Positions 38,999-46,942 of a DNA stretch of 53,344 nucleotides are shown piece after piece. Source of the stretch: Plantactinospora alkalitolerans (GTDB lineage: Bacteria > Actinomycetota > Actinomycetes > Mycobacteriales > Micromonosporaceae). Position numbers and translations under genes: made by a program. The number at the start of each line of letters is the position of its first letter. Within the stretch, counting starts at the first letter, position 1. Where the stretch lies: the NCBI RefSeq assembly GCF_015690345.1, contig NZ_JADPUN010000120.1, forward strand, positions 1 to 53,344. The letters run 5' to 3'. The notes under the pieces were generated by a model. The model searched no databases, had not been told where the DNA came from, and worked only from the letters and a program-made list of their open reading frames with translations.

Positions 38999-39691
38999 GT
39001 GACCGTACCCATGATCGAGCTGCGCGACGTCACCAGAAGGTACGGCGACGGGCCGCCCGCATTGCGGGACGTGTCGCTGACGATCACGGCCGGCGAGGCG
39101 GTCGCGGTCCTCGGGCCTTCGGGCAGCGGCAAATCGACCCTGTTGAACCTGGTCGCCGGCCTGGACCGGCCCACCGGCGGCACGGTGACCGTGGACGGCG
39201 TCCGTGTCGACGAACTCGGCGAGGCCGGTTCGGCGAGGTACCGGCGCGAGAAGATCGGCATGGTCTTCCAGTTCTTCAACCTGCTCGACGACCTGACCGT
39301 CGCCGACAACGTCATGCTGCCGGCGCAGCTGACCGGGATGGCCCGTGGTGCCGCACACCGCCGGGCGACGGAGTTGCTCGGGGCGCTCGGCGTCGACCGG
39401 CACGCCGCCGCCTACCCGGGGCGGCTCTCCGGCGGCGAGCGGCAGCGCGTCGCGGTGGCCCGGGCACTGGTGAACCGCCCGGCGTTGCTGCTGGCCGACG
39501 AACCCACCGGCGCGCTGGACACCGCCTCGGGTGAGGACGTCAAGGAACTGCTTCGACAGCTGCACGCGGACGGCCAGACGATCATCATGGTCACCCACGA
39601 TCTGTCGCTGGCCACGTCCTGTGCCACCCGTACCGTCCAACTCGTCGACGGTCGCGTCGCCGTCGACACCGCGATGGAAACGGCCCGATGA
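38999..39691 (+). CDS. ABC transporter ATP-binding protein (MacB/LolD type)
   Basis: 230 residues from GTG 38999, with GAGGAG 8 bases upstream; ATG 39011 is an alternative. Walker A GPSGSGKST, the MacB-type FQFFNLLDDLTVADNVMLP, signature LSGGERQRVAVARAL, Walker B LLLADEPTGALD and HDLSLA. Energises the FtsX-type permease encoded next, with an ATGA overlap. Divergent from the second two-component system, which probably controls it. Confidence 0.93.
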   Translation: MTVPMIELRDVTRRYGDGPPALRDVSLTITAGEAVAVLGPSGSGKSTLLNLVAGLDRPTGGTVTVDGVRVDELGEAGSARYRREKIGMVFQFFNLLDDLTVADNVMLPAQLTGMARGAAHRRATELLGALGVDRHAAAYPGRLSGGERQRVAVARALVNRPALLLADEPTGALDTASGEDVKELLRQLHADGQTIIMVTHDLSLATSCATRTVQLVDGRVAVDTAMETAR

Positions 39692-42078
39692 GCGCCCTGG
39701 GCCGGGTGGTCCGCTCCGGGGTGGGGCGCCGCCGGGTGCAGACGATCGTGATCGGGCTGGTCGTGATGATCGCGGTGTCCGCGTCCGTGCTCGGCGGGAC
39801 GCTGCTGGTGGCCTCCAACGCGCCGTTCGACCGGGCCTTCGCCCAGCAGAACGGCGCGCATCTGACCGCCCAGTTCGACTCGACCAGGACCACGGCCGAG
39901 CAGCTCACTGTCTCCGGACACGCCTCCGGGGTCAGCGCGGCCGCCGGCCCGTTCCGGACCGTCTCGATCAGCCCGGTCGACGACAAGGATCGGCCGGTAC
40001 CGCCACTGACGGTGGTCGGGCGGACCCGGCCGGACGCTGCGGCCGTCGACGCGGTCAAGCTGATCGAGGGGCGGTGGGCGACCGGTTCGGGCGAACTCGT
40101 CGTCCTCAACGACGGCCGGTTCCCGCCAGACGAGCGGGCGGTCGGCACGGTGTGGCGGCTGCCGGACCTTCCCGGCAGCCCCACCCTGACCATCGTCGGT
40201 GTGGCCCGGTCGATCAGTGCCACCGCCGACGGCTGGGTGGTTCCGGAGCAGATCGCCGGGTTGACCACGCCGGGCACGGCCGGCGGCTACCAGATGCTCT
40301 ACCGGTTCGCCACGGCCGACACCGCCGGACAGGTCGACACCGGCCGCGCCGCGGTGCGGGCGGCACTGCCGGCGGACGCGTTGACCGCATCGCGGTCCTG
40401 GCTCACCACCCGGGAGGAGGGCGCCGGCGACACCGCCCTGCTCGTGCCGTTCCTTCTCGCGTTCGGGGTACTGGGCCTGGTCATGTCGGTCCTCATCATC
40501 GGCAACGTGATCGCCGGCGCGGTCAGCACCGGGACCCGCAGGATCGGCATCCTCAAGGCGCTCGGGTTCACCCCGAACCAGGTCGTCCGGGCGTACCTCG
40601 GCCAGGCGTTGATCCCCGCCCTGGCCGGCGCCGCGTTCGGCGTGGTCGTCGGCAATGCGATCTCCCTTCCGGTGCTGGCGTTGACCAACGACATCTACGG
40701 CACGAGCGACTCCGGCGTCGTGCTGTGGGTCGACGCGGGAGTGGTCGCCGGGACGCTCACCCTGGCCGCCGTGACCGCCTGGGTGGCCGCGTCACGCGCC
40801 GGGCGGTTGCGCACCGTCGACGCGCTCGCCGTCGGGCGTACCCCGACGGCCGGCCGCGGCCAGTGGGCGGCCCGGCTGACCGCGCGGATCCCGCTGCCCC
40901 GGCCGGTGACGCTCGGGCTCGCCCATCCCTTCGCCCGACCGGTCAGGTCGGCGGCGATCGTCGCGGCGATCGCGTTCGGTGCCGCCGCCGTCACGTTCTC
41001 CTTCGGGCTGGCCGCCTCCCTGACCGAGGTCCAGGCCACGGCGAATCACGGCGACGTCGTCGTCGGTCCAGGCACGCCGAAACCGGGAACGCCCGGCGGA
41101 CGCCCGGTCAAGGGCGACAGGGTTCCGGCCGGGCCCACCAGCACACCCAGGTCGGCGAAGGAGACGGCGGCGATCGTCAAGGCCATCACCGCCCAGGCCG
41201 GGACCAGCGGCTACTGCGGTGTCGCCGACGCCGAGGCGACCATGGCCGGGCTCAGCGGCGCTCTTCCGATCCTCGCCACCACCGGGGACGGCTGCTCGTC
41301 CGGCTACCGGATGGTCTCCGGCACCTGGTACGAGAAGCCCGGCGAGATCGTCGTGGCAACCCCCTTCCTGACGGCCACCCAGACACGGATCGGGGACACC
41401 GTCGTACTGACCGACCACGGCACGCAGATCGCCGTCCGGATCGTCGGAGAGGCCTTCAACGATGACCACGACGGCATGCAGCTCCTCACCGCCGCCGCGA
41501 CCCTCGCCGCCGCCGAACCGGACCTGGAGCCGGAGGACTTCTACATCGCGGTGAAGGACGGAACCGACCCGGAGGCCTACGCCGAGGCGTTGGAACCCGA
41601 GATACAGCAGTTCGACGCACACACCTCGACCGAGAACGTCGGCACCCCCGAGGTCGTTCTTGTCATCAACGCGCTGACCGCCCTGCTCAGCCTGATGCTC
41701 GTCGCCGTCGCCGCCCTGGGCGTCCTCAACACGGTCGTCCTGCAGACCCGGGAACGCGTACACGAGATCGGCATCCACAAGGCACTGGGCATGGCACCCC
41801 GGCAGACCATCGCGATGGTCATCGCCTCGGTCGCCGTCGCCGGGCTGGCCGGTGGTGCCATCGGTACCCCGGCCGGGGTCTTCCTGCAGCGGATGATCGT
41901 GACCGAGATGGGGCGCGGGGCCGGTTACCACCTGCCCGCCTCGGTCCTCGATGTCTTCGGCCCGGTCGAGCTGGTGCTGTTCGGTCTCGGCGGCATCGTC
42001 ATCGCCGTCCTCGGTGCGCTGCTGCCGGCCGGCTGGGCCGCACGTACCCGTACCGCCAGCGCGCTGCGTACCGAATAG
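39688..42078 (+). CDS. FtsX-like ABC permease
   Basis: 796 residues from ATG 39688 (ATGA overlap with the ATPase). Two FtsX modules: an N-terminal helix (TIVIGLVVMIAVSASVLGGTLL), an extracytoplasmic domain, three helices near 250-370 (LLAFGVLGLVMSVLIIGNVIA, GALAGAAFGVVVGNAI-like), a second large loop (about 450-640, with two Cys in SGYCGVAD and DGCSSGYR), then three final helices (LTALLSLMLVAVAALGVLN, ending LVLFGLGGIVIAVLGALLPAG). Type VII (mechanotransmission) exporters of this kind export or expel peptides. Confidence 0.92.
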   Translation: MSALGRVVRSGVGRRRVQTIVIGLVVMIAVSASVLGGTLLVASNAPFDRAFAQQNGAHLTAQFDSTRTTAEQLTVSGHASGVSAAAGPFRTVSISPVDDKDRPVPPLTVVGRTRPDAAAVDAVKLIEGRWATGSGELVVLNDGRFPPDERAVGTVWRLPDLPGSPTLTIVGVARSISATADGWVVPEQIAGLTTPGTAGGYQMLYRFATADTAGQVDTGRAAVRAALPADALTASRSWLTTREEGAGDTALLVPFLLAFGVLGLVMSVLIIGNVIAGAVSTGTRRIGILKALGFTPNQVVRAYLGQALIPALAGAAFGVVVGNAISLPVLALTNDIYGTSDSGVVLWVDAGVVAGTLTLAAVTAWVAASRAGRLRTVDALAVGRTPTAGRGQWAARLTARIPLPRPVTLGLAHPFARPVRSAAIVAAIAFGAAAVTFSFGLAASLTEVQATANHGDVVVGPGTPKPGTPGGRPVKGDRVPAGPTSTPRSAKETAAIVKAITAQAGTSGYCGVADAEATMAGLSGALPILATTGDGCSSGYRMVSGTWYEKPGEIVVATPFLTATQTRIGDTVVLTDHGTQIAVRIVGEAFNDDHDGMQLLTAAATLAAAEPDLEPEDFYIAVKDGTDPEAYAEALEPEIQQFDAHTSTENVGTPEVVLVINALTALLSLMLVAVAALGVLNTVVLQTRERVHEIGIHKALGMAPRQTIAMVIASVAVAGLAGGAIGTPAGVFLQRMIVTEMGRGAGYHLPASVLDVFGPVELVLFGLGGIVIAVLGALLPAGWAARTRTASALRTE

Positions 42079-42181
42079 CGGATCCGTGGCCCGGCCGTTC
42101 GTACCGGCGGTGATGTGGCGCAGGTACGCGCGTGCCGGGTGCGGCCGCATTTCGGCCCCGTACGCCGTGGTCGCGGCGCCC

Positions 42182-42208
42182 TCGATGCCTTGCCGGACAA
42201 GGCATCGA
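42182..42208 (+). terminator. Terminator of the ABC operon
   Basis: TCGATGCCTTG (42182-42192) pairs perfectly with CAAGGCATCGA (42198-42208) around CCGGA. About 100 bases after the permease stop. Confidence 0.75.
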
Positions 42209-42284
42209 ACGCAGTTCGGCGGTGGGATACCGTCGCGGGCCCGCAGGTGCTTAGATCATCGCACCAGAAAACGGGGAGGACGGC

Positions 42285-43613
42285 GTGACGCGCGACCAGG
42301 AGCAGCAGGCGAGACGTTTTCGGGGAGCGCGGGAAGCGCTCGCGGTCGCGCTGACCACCGCGCTGCTCGCCGCCGCCGGTTGCGCATCGGGGAACAGCCC
42401 GCGCACGACGGCGAGCGGGTCCGCCTCACCGTCGTCGACGGTGACCCTGAGTCCGGACGACGCCGTCGAGGCCATGCTGAAGGCGCAGGCGGAGGCGCTG
42501 CTGCGCGGGGACGAGGCGGGCTACCTGGCCCCGGTCGACAAGAGCTATACGGCGCTGTACGACCACTACCGCAACCAGTACAAGATCCTGCGGGCGCTGC
42601 GGATCTCCTCCTGGCAGATGATGATGGGCATTCCGCCGGTGTTTCCGCAGGGTCCGGGGGCCGAGGACCAGAAGGTGCAGCTGGACGTCTTCGTGTCCTA
42701 CTGCTTCGAGACGCCGACCTGCCCGCCGCCGTCCCGGTTCACCTCCGACGCGGCGCAGTTCACCTACCGCCCCAAGGTCAGCCAGCGGGGCGACGGTTAC
42801 CTGATCACCGGGCTCAACCAGCCGCCGACGGACACCTACAGCCTGCGTCCACTGCCCTGGGAGTGGGACAGCCTGGACTTCCAGGAGGGCAACCGGGTCA
42901 TCGTGGCCGCGCCGCCCGCCCAGGCCAACCGACTCGGCGAGGTCACCGCGGCCGCCGAGCGTGCCGCGAAGGTCGCCGACCAGTACGCCAAGGTTGCCGG
43001 CCGCGAGCCGCCGCCACGTTACGTCGTGTTCCTGGCCGGGGACAAGGAGTGGAACAAGTGGCTGGGCGGGCAGAGCGCCAAGTATTCGGTCGGGTACGCC
43101 TACCAGTCCGGCAAGATCCGCAGTGACGTGGTGCTGAAGATGAGCGCCATGGGTCGCAACAGCGTCGAGAGCGTCCTGCGCCACGAATTCGGCCACGTGG
43201 TGACCGCCACCGGGTCCAACGACGGTGCTGCCGGGATCTACAACACGAACCAGTGGATCACGGAAGGGATCGCGGAGTACATCGAGTACGCGCCGAAGGG
43301 ACCCACCGCGTCGGGCAACATGAACGCGGTCCGCTCCCACGTCCGGCGGGGCAAGTGGTCGAACTCGATCGGGCTGGCGCCGCTGCCCGAATCGGCCTCC
43401 AACGAGGCCGCGGCGGTCTTCTACGGGCTCTCGCAACTCGGCATCAGCTGCATGGCCAGCCGGTACGGCGAGGCCAAGATGTTCCAGTGGGCGATGAACG
43501 CGCTGCACGGCGACCTGGGCTATGACGAGGCGGCCAAGAAGTACTTCGGCGTGGGGTTCAAGGCGGTCAACACGACCTGCGCGTCGTACGTCCGGCGCAC
43601 CTTGAACCTCTAG
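42285..43613 (+). CDS. Lipoprotein zinc metalloprotease-like protein (HEFGH)
   Basis: 442 residues from GTG 42285 behind GGGGAGGA. An N-terminal lipoprotein signal ends in LLAAAGC (Cys near residue 33), followed by a Ser/Thr linker. Residues about 60-190 form an NTF2/SnoaL-like N-domain (AMLKAQAEALLRGDEAGYLA). The catalytic motif LRHEFGHVV (near 300) and the downstream WITEGIAEYIEY supply the HExxH zinc ligands and the third Glu of gluzincin-type peptidases. Membrane-anchored outside the cell. Not part of the ABC operon, because a terminator intervenes. Confidence 0.88.
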   Translation: MTRDQEQQARRFRGAREALAVALTTALLAAAGCASGNSPRTTASGSASPSSTVTLSPDDAVEAMLKAQAEALLRGDEAGYLAPVDKSYTALYDHYRNQYKILRALRISSWQMMMGIPPVFPQGPGAEDQKVQLDVFVSYCFETPTCPPPSRFTSDAAQFTYRPKVSQRGDGYLITGLNQPPTDTYSLRPLPWEWDSLDFQEGNRVIVAAPPAQANRLGEVTAAAERAAKVADQYAKVAGREPPPRYVVFLAGDKEWNKWLGGQSAKYSVGYAYQSGKIRSDVVLKMSAMGRNSVESVLRHEFGHVVTATGSNDGAAGIYNTNQWITEGIAEYIEYAPKGPTASGNMNAVRSHVRRGKWSNSIGLAPLPESASNEAAAVFYGLSQLGISCMASRYGEAKMFQWAMNALHGDLGYDEAAKKYFGVGFKAVNTTCASYVRRTLNL

Positions 43614-43634
43614 CGCCGGGACGCGTCCTCGCGG

Positions 43635-43665
43635 CGCCGACGAGAGGGTACGGCTCTCGTCGGCG
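43635..43665 (+). terminator. Terminator of the metalloprotease gene
   Basis: CGCCGACGAGAG (43635-43646) pairs perfectly with CTCTCGTCGGCG (43654-43665), loop GGTACGG, followed by TTGTCTT. The rest of the 316-base gap to the next gene holds only the palindrome below. Confidence 0.85.
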
Positions 43666-43835
43666 TTGTCTTCGGCGAGCCTCCGCAGGGTGTTGACCGG
43701 GCCGTAGCGTAGGTTTTCGGCGACGGCGACACCACCTACGGGTGAACTGGCCGACGTAGCCATCCCACGCAACGATGCAGAGCAGATCGACCTCGGCACC
43801 CTGTCGATCGGACTTATCGGCCGCTCCACCCCGTC

Positions 43836-43852
43836 TCACCCAGTTTGGGTGA
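43836..43852. promoter_or_regulatory. 17-bp palindrome upstream of the hypothetical gene
   Basis: TCACCCA-GTT-TGGGTGA, perfect 7-bp arms, about 80 bases before the start; a further TTTGGGT copy follows at about 43870. Looks like an operator for a dimeric regulator. Confidence 0.5.
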
Positions 43853-43929
43853 TTGTGGCGTTCGGTGAGATTTGGGTATTGCCAGACGGTACGCAGATCA
43901 TCAGCGCTGTGGCGAGAAAAGGAGCGACC

Positions 43930-44445
43930 ATGACCGACCAGATCCGCGCCGCCCACCTACCCGACGGCAGCGTCGTCTCCAGCGCCCACACCACCTATGT
44001 CAAGGACCATCCGTCGGAGACCGCCGCATGGCGCGGCACCCGGGGCGGGCAGCACGAGGACTGGGAGGTCGACAAGGCGTTGACCGGCGGCGCCGAAGTG
44101 CTGCGGGTGGGCGACAGGTCCATTCAGGTCGTGGCTGGCGCGCGGTGGGGAAACCTGACCGTCCCCGAGCGGGCCGCCCTCGACGCCTGGACGCGGGGGA
44201 GTGCCGACACCAACGGCATGCTCTACGCCGTCCGACACGCCCTCGCCGTCGAACGGAACGCCGTCGGGACGCCGTTGGCTCCGGACGCCCGGGAACGCCT
44301 CGCCCGGCACCTGTACCTGACGACCTCCGGCGACGCCCACGCCCAGCCGAACTGGGACGGCGGTGGCGACCAGCACGTCGACCGTGGACCGTGGCTGGCG
44401 AAGGCCGACTCGATCCTGGCCATCGCCAGGGGCGGCAACGGGTAG
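43930..44445 (+). CDS. Hypothetical protein
   Basis: 171 residues from ATG 43930 with AAAAGGAGC upstream, a strong start. A soluble, mixed alpha/beta sequence: SSAHTTYVKDHPSETAAW, ALTGGAEVLRVGDRSIQVV, SADTNGMLYAVRHALAVERN, LYLTTSGDAHAQPNWDGGGD. No family recognised and no signal or membrane segment. Convergent with the TetR gene. Confidence 0.65.
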   Translation: MTDQIRAAHLPDGSVVSSAHTTYVKDHPSETAAWRGTRGGQHEDWEVDKALTGGAEVLRVGDRSIQVVAGARWGNLTVPERAALDAWTRGSADTNGMLYAVRHALAVERNAVGTPLAPDARERLARHLYLTTSGDAHAQPNWDGGGDQHVDRGPWLAKADSILAIARGGNG

Positions 44446-44477
44446 TCGTCGTGGCTGCGGCGCTGCACGCCGTCCCA

Positions 44478-44519
44478 TTCTCCCCGGTGGTCGTCGGGTT
44501 CTCCCCGGTGGTCGTCGGG
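44478..44519. repeat. Two exact 21-bp tandem units between convergent genes
   Basis: Unit 44478-44498 is repeated exactly at 44499-44519, each starting TTCTCCCCGGTGG and ending GTCGTCGGG. It lies between the hypothetical gene and the tetR stop. Confidence 0.85.
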
Positions 44520-44524
44520 CACCT

Positions 44525-45151
44525 TCAGCTCAGCAGTTCACGGGCCAGGGCCCCGGTCCACCAGCGTTCGACCTGATCGGGTTGCCAGCCCCGTTCGTCG
44601 GTGAGGGTGTGGTAGACGTCGATGTTGCAGATCGCCGCGTAGATGTCGGTGGCCTTCGCTATGTCCAGTCCATCGCGGAGGACGCCGGCCGGCCAGGACG
44701 AAAACACGTGGATCCTGGTCTCGTCGGCCCGCTGACGGCCCTCGCGGTAGGTGGCCGCCAGTACCGGTTCGGAACGGCCCACCTCGCGTACGAGTGTGAT
44801 CACGTCACCGGCGCGTTCGAACAGGCGCCGGTCGTAGGCGGCCATCGCCGCGAGCTGCCCTTGGGGATCGTTCCCGGCGCCGTCCAGGTCGGCGAGCGCC
44901 TGTGCCGGATCGGCGGCGAGATTGGCCGCCTCGGCCAGGGCCTGGGTGAGACCGGTCTTGTTCCCGTACGTCGCGTAGACGGTCGGCACCGAGACTCCGG
45001 CCTCGCGCGCCACGTCCCGTACCGTCGTCGCCGCCCAACCCTGGGAGACGAACAGCCGACGGGCCGCGCTGGCGATCTCGCCTCTGGTCTCCGCCGCTGA
45101 AGCGGCACGGCGCAGCGATTCGTACCTGCGTCTGCCTGTCTCGGCACCCAT
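44525..45151 (-). CDS. TetR-family transcriptional regulator
   Basis: 208 residues from ATG 45151 (AGGGGC upstream). The N-terminal HTH ETRGEIASAARRLFVSQGWA, TTVRDVAREAGVSVPTVYATYGNK is typical. The C-terminal ligand domain is TetR_C-like with no recognised ligand. Divergent from the membrane-protein gene at 45191-45901 with overlapping -10 boxes, so it probably represses that gene and itself. Confidence 0.9.
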   Translation of the reverse strand: MGAETGRRRYESLRRAASAAETRGEIASAARRLFVSQGWAATTVRDVAREAGVSVPTVYATYGNKTGLTQALAEAANLAADPAQALADLDGAGNDPQGQLAAMAAYDRRLFERAGDVITLVREVGRSEPVLAATYREGRQRADETRIHVFSSWPAGVLRDGLDIAKATDIYAAICNIDVYHTLTDERGWQPDQVERWWTGALARELLS

Positions 45152-45176
45152 GGCTTGCCCCTTTTACTTGTCGCAC

Positions 45177-45184
45177 ATTATATT
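45177..45184. promoter_or_regulatory. Overlapping divergent -10 elements
   Basis: Minus-strand TATAAT (complement of 45177-45182) serves tetR; plus-strand TATATT (45179-45184) is 6 bases before ATG 45191, implying a leaderless mRNA for the membrane protein. The 39-base gap leaves no room for independent promoters. Confidence 0.55.
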
Positions 45185-45190
45185 GAATAC

Positions 45191-45901
45191 ATGTTGCGTA
45201 ACCTCGGCGTCGGGTGGAGCACCTGGCCGTTCCCCCGGATCGCCGGCCTCGCCGGACTCGGCTTCGCCATCCTGATCGTCTCCGTCAACGTCGTCCTGGT
45301 GCCAGCGGGCCTGCCCCACACCGGTGCGGAAACCGGCGACGTGCTCCAGTTCTTCACCACCCAGAAGGACATCGTCGGCGTGGCCTCAGCACTCGCACCG
45401 ATCGCCTGGGTGCTGGCCACCCTGTTCGGCGCGGGCGCGGTCTCCGTGCTGTGGCGATCCGACCGCGCGCAAGGGACAGCCTGGTCCCTGGTCGGATTCG
45501 CCGGGGTGATCCTGCAGAACATCACCTTCACCGGCGTGATGGCCACCCGGCTCGCGCTCGCCTCGACAACCGCACAGGACAGCGACACGATCGCCGGACT
45601 CTGGGCACTGCACGACGCGCTGTTCGTCTTCAACGGCACCTTCCTGGCACTGGCCATGACGGGCCTGTCCGTCAGCGGCCGACGCGCCGGCCTGATCCAC
45701 CGTTGGCTCGGTGGGATCGGCCTGCTGGCCGCCGCACTCCAGTTCGGCTCGGCCGTGCTGGGCCCGCTGGTCATCGACGACCCCGGACCGGTCGGTCTCC
45801 TCGGCCTTGTCGGTTGGCTCATCTGGGTCGTGTGGATCGTCGCCTACGGCCTCACCCTGATCCGCCTGACATCCGTCGCCCGTTCGGCCGAGACCGCGTA
45901 G
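45191..45901 (+). CDS. Hypothetical integral membrane protein
   Basis: 236 residues from ATG 45191, which is just after a TATATT box and has no ribosome site; TTG 45155 upstream is possible but lies over the tetR leader. About six membrane segments (AGLAGLGFAILIVSVNVVLV, IAWVLATLFGAGAVSVLW, LVGFAGVILQNITFTGVMAT, LFVFNGTFLALAMTGLSV, IGLLAAALQFGSAVLGPLVI, LVGWLIWVVWIVAYGLTLI). No confident family. Divergent TetR regulator; perhaps an envelope or efflux-related protein. Confidence 0.78.
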   Translation: MLRNLGVGWSTWPFPRIAGLAGLGFAILIVSVNVVLVPAGLPHTGAETGDVLQFFTTQKDIVGVASALAPIAWVLATLFGAGAVSVLWRSDRAQGTAWSLVGFAGVILQNITFTGVMATRLALASTTAQDSDTIAGLWALHDALFVFNGTFLALAMTGLSVSGRRAGLIHRWLGGIGLLAAALQFGSAVLGPLVIDDPGPVGLLGLVGWLIWVVWIVAYGLTLIRLTSVARSAETA

Positions 45902-45999
45902 ACGAACCGGCCCCGATCGTGCCGGGCGGATCACGACGCCCGTGGGTACCGGGGGTGGCCCGAGCGCCGGAAGCCCGGCCGGCGGCGGACGGGGTGCGC

Positions 46000-46878
46000 T
46001 CAGTAGGTGTGGAAGCCCGCTCCGCTCTTCCGCCCGGTGCGGCCGGCGTCGACCAGTTCCACCAGCAGCGGGCAGGGCACGAAGCGCGCGTCTCCGGTGT
46101 GGTCGAGCAACACCGCCAAGGTGTCGACGACGGTGTCCAGACCGATGAGGTCGGCGGTGGCCAGCGGGCCGGTGGGATGCCCGAAACACTCCTGGAAGAT
46201 CTTGTCGACGACCGCCGGTGTGGCGGTGTCCTCCCGGACGACGGCCGCGGCCTCGTTGATCATCAGCATCAGTACCCGGTTGGTGACGAACCCGGGCGCG
46301 TCGCCGACCACGATGGGCTCCTTGCCGATGCTCCTCAGCAGATCCACGGTGCTGCGCAGGGTGGCCGGGCTGGTGTCCGGCGCCGTGACCACCTCGACGG
46401 CGCGCTTGATCGGAGCGGGATTCATCAGGTGCGTGCCGAGAACCCGGTCCGGGCGCCCCGACGCCGCGCCCAGGCGGGCGATCGGGATCGCCGAGGTACA
46501 CGACGCCAGGACGGTGCCGGTCGGGCAGATCCCGCCGAGCCGGCGGAAGATGTCCTCCTTGAGCGGCGTCCGCTCCGGGGCGCACTCCACCACGAAGGCC
46601 GCGTCCCGCAGGTCGTCCAGGTCGGCCGTGCACCGTATCCGCGAGATCACCTCGTCGAAGTCGACGCCCTTGCGACCGCCGAGGACGGACAACCGCAGGC
46701 CGCCGACCAGGCGCCGGGACACGCTCGCGCGGGCCGACGCGGACGGTTCGACCACCGTCACGGGGTGACCGGCCTCCGCGAAGCACTGGCCGACGCCCAC
46801 CCCCATCTGACCGGCGCCGACGACACCGATCACCGGCAGGGTGGTGCCGGTCCGGGCAATCGCCACCTCGGGCGTCAT
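46000..46878 (-). CDS. 3-hydroxyacyl-CoA dehydrogenase family protein
   Basis: 292 residues from ATG 46878 with GGAGG upstream. NAD-binding IGVVGAGQMGVGVGQCFAEAG at the N-terminus, catalytic region ECAPERTPLKEDIF, SCTSAIPIARL, GTHLMNPAP with the catalytic His, and a C-terminal dimerisation domain ending RTGRKSGAGFHTY. Oxidises 3-hydroxyacyl-CoA or carrier-bound hydroxyacyl groups with NAD(P). It follows the NRPS by 64 bases on the same strand, so it is probably part of the peptide pathway, for example preparing an acyl or hydroxy-acid unit. That link is inference. Confidence 0.9.
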   Translation of the reverse strand: MTPEVAIARTGTTLPVIGVVGAGQMGVGVGQCFAEAGHPVTVVEPSASARASVSRRLVGGLRLSVLGGRKGVDFDEVISRIRCTADLDDLRDAAFVVECAPERTPLKEDIFRRLGGICPTGTVLASCTSAIPIARLGAASGRPDRVLGTHLMNPAPIKRAVEVVTAPDTSPATLRSTVDLLRSIGKEPIVVGDAPGFVTNRVLMLMINEAAAVVREDTATPAVVDKIFQECFGHPTGPLATADLIGLDTVVDTLAVLLDHTGDARFVPCPLLVELVDAGRTGRKSGAGFHTY

Positions 46879-46942
46879 CTCGTACCTCCGTTTTTTGGCT
46901 TCCGGTCCGCTCCCCGGGCCGGTCCGTCGCGGCCGTCCCGTG

